Assembly (NCBI GenBank): GCA_002295325.1
Contig: DBGA01000060.1
Location: 13,398 to 21,606, forward strand
Reading direction: 5' to 3'
Origin: Ruminococcaceae bacterium UBA866
GTDB lineage: Bacteria > Bacillota > Clostridia > Oscillospirales > Ruminococcaceae
DNA: 8,209 bases
The stretch's first letter is position 1. Every line of letters begins with the position of its first letter. Made by a program: the position numbers and the translations under genes. The notes under the pieces are model-generated. The model made no database searches, was not told the origin of the DNA, and saw only the letters and a program-made list of their open reading frames with translations. Of this stretch, positions 7,712-8,209 are shown piece after piece.

Positions 7712-7972
7712 ATGAAGAAAGAGGATGTTGGCTCTATAATTTTTAACATCTTTAGCGAGAGGTTTAAAGTGGAAAAGAGTAAATTAATTCCGCAAAATTA
7801 TTCAGAACCATTAACAGGTCCGATTTTTAAATTTGATTCGTTTATGCTTACATATTTGTTCTTTGACATACAGAAAAGCTTTAAAATATGTATTAGCGCG
7901 AATGAAATATTACATTACGAATTTAATAGCATATCAAGTATAACGAGAATTGTTTTGAAACATGTTATTTAG
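7712..7972 (+). CDS. Small acyl-carrier-like protein of a peptide maturation system (TIGR04069-like)
   Basis: An 86-residue protein whose size and pattern match acyl/peptidyl carrier proteins. A first amphipathic helix (IIFNIFSERFKV) is followed by a loop and then the sequence KFDSFMLTYLFFDIQKSF. Asp42-Ser43 sits at the start of the second helix, where carrier proteins (GxDSL) attach a 4'-phosphopantetheine arm. The later ICISANEILH and SISSITRIVL segments fit the third and fourth helices. The usual Gly before Asp-Ser and the Leu after it are replaced by Phe (FDSF), so modification is plausible but unproven. I identify it as the 'acyl carrier-related' family TIGR04069 mainly from this motif and the cassette context. 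No adenylation, ketosynthase or acyltransferase gene is in the window, so its partner is unknown. The gene follows an 80-base gap. Confidence 0.78.
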   Translation: MKKEDVGSIIFNIFSERFKVEKSKLIPQNYSEPLTGPIFKFDSFMLTYLFFDIQKSFKICISANEILHYEFNSISSITRIVLKHVI

Positions 7973-8039
7973 CTTTTAGCATAAGCATATGAATGAGATG
8001 GATGGAAAGCTGATTTGATTTTAGATAACTTGCTCCTTC

Positions 8040-8056
8040 GATTTACACTGTAAATC
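8040..8056 (+). repeat. Perfect inverted repeat, 7-base arms and 3-base loop, between carrier gene and precursor gene
   Basis: GATTTAC-ACT-GTAAATC is a perfect interrupted palindrome. It reads as 8-base arms around one central base if the ACA/TGT pairing is counted. It lies about 65 bases before the precursor start and has no T-run after it, so it does not look like an intrinsic terminator. An operator for a dimeric regulator or a small RNA hairpin are both possible. Confidence 0.5.
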
Positions 8057-8062
8057 CAGTTA

Positions 8063-8106
8063 CCACCGAAAATTGACTTACATAATTTGTATCTGAGTAT
8101 CGGTGG
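8063..8106 (+). repeat. Inverted repeat CCACCGA / TCGGTGG just before the precursor gene
   Basis: CCACCGA at 8063-8069 is exactly complementary to TCGGTGG at 8100-8106, with 30 A/T-rich bases between. The GC-rich arms stand out from their surroundings. The right arm ends 7 bases before the GAGG site (8113-8116) of the precursor, so the folded RNA could change access to the ribosome binding site. Whether it forms depends on where transcription starts. Confidence 0.4.
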
Positions 8107-8120
8107 AGAAATGAGGAAAA

Positions 8121-8209
8121 ATGAGAAAACTATCAAAGCTCAACCTTGCATCATCACAGAGTGTCCTTGCGTTTGCGTGCCCATGTCTAGACGGAGTTTC
8201 TTGTCCGAC
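8121..8209 (+). CDS. Cys-rich RiPP precursor peptide, CLI_3235/Clo7bot-like, cut off by window end
   Basis: The first 29 codons of a short peptide gene that continues past the window. The start MRKLSKLNLASS is a basic leader-like stretch that I recognise as typical of the CLI_3235-type clostridial precursors (TIGR04065-like). A hydrophobic run VLAFA follows, then the beginning of a Cys-rich core, CPCLDGVSCP, with cysteines at residues 20, 22 and 28. A TGA in the same frame at 8112-8114 rules out a longer N-terminus, and GAGG at 8113-8116 serves as the ribosome binding site. As the likely substrate of the radical SAM maturase at 5066, it would have its core cysteines crosslinked, its leader removed and the product moved by the ABC complex. 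The remaining core, the stop codon and possible further precursor copies are outside the window. The call rests on the leader, the cysteines and the context. Confidence 0.78.
   Translation, partial: MRKLSKLNLASSQSVLAFACPCLDGVSCP

Noticed and set aside
7675..7746. A 23-codon open frame (starts MKTILDSLYEV) between the TIGR04066-like and carrier genes.
   Set aside because: Its only ribosome-binding-like sequence (AAAGGA) is two bases from the ATG, it overlaps the well-supported carrier gene by 35 bases, and its sequence has no leader- or core-like features.
7973..8000. Terminator after the carrier gene (AGCTTTTAGCATAAGCAT).
   Set aside because: The possible stem is only about four bases and is not followed by a run of T.
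8073..8101. Promoter for the precursor: TTGACT at 8073 or CATAAT at 8081.
   Set aside because: TTGACT has no good -10 box 16-18 bases downstream, and CATAAT has no good -35 box 16-18 bases upstream; the two overlap too closely to act together.

Overview
The window reads as part of the chromosome of a low-GC Gram-positive anaerobe, most likely a member of the Clostridia. The reasons are the A/T-rich coding sequence, strong AGGAGG-type ribosome binding sites before nearly every gene, single-direction packing, and gene families best known to me from Clostridium and its relatives. All supported genes are on the + strand.

Layout: (1) bases 1-81 hold the last 26 codons of an unidentified upstream gene. 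(2) 85-1194 encodes a small intracellular-type subtilisin-like (S8) protease with an extra C-terminal domain. (3) 1232-3094 and 3110-4330 encode two unequal FtsX/MacB-type ABC permeases, followed by their ATPase at 4348-5016. (4) 5066-6517 encodes a radical SAM/SPASM peptide maturase. (5) 6507-7631 encodes a protein I assign to the clostridial 'peptide maturation system' family TIGR04066. (6) 7712-7972 encodes a small acyl-carrier-like protein (TIGR04069-like). (7) After about 150 non-coding bases with two inverted repeats, 8121-8209 starts a short Cys-rich peptide that runs off the window. It looks like a CLI_3235/Clo7bot-type precursor. Most junctions are overlaps or short gaps. The exceptions are 80 bases before the carrier gene and 148 bases before the precursor.

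Together these genes form a RiPP (ribosomally made, post-translationally modified peptide) cassette. In the model, the precursor is made in the cytoplasm and its Cys-rich core is crosslinked by the radical SAM enzyme, probably by thioether (sactipeptide- or ranthipeptide-like) chemistry. The leader is probably removed by the leaderless S8 protease, and the ABC complex acts in export or self-protection. The TIGR04066 protein and the carrier protein have no known function. The cassette type has been named by bioinformatics, but as far as I know its product and the role of the carrier protein are unsolved. The most notable observation here is that the C-terminal third of the protease appears to share a domain with the TIGR04066 protein, which would tie proteolysis to the unexplained maturation step. 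Family names come from memory and were not checked against a database.
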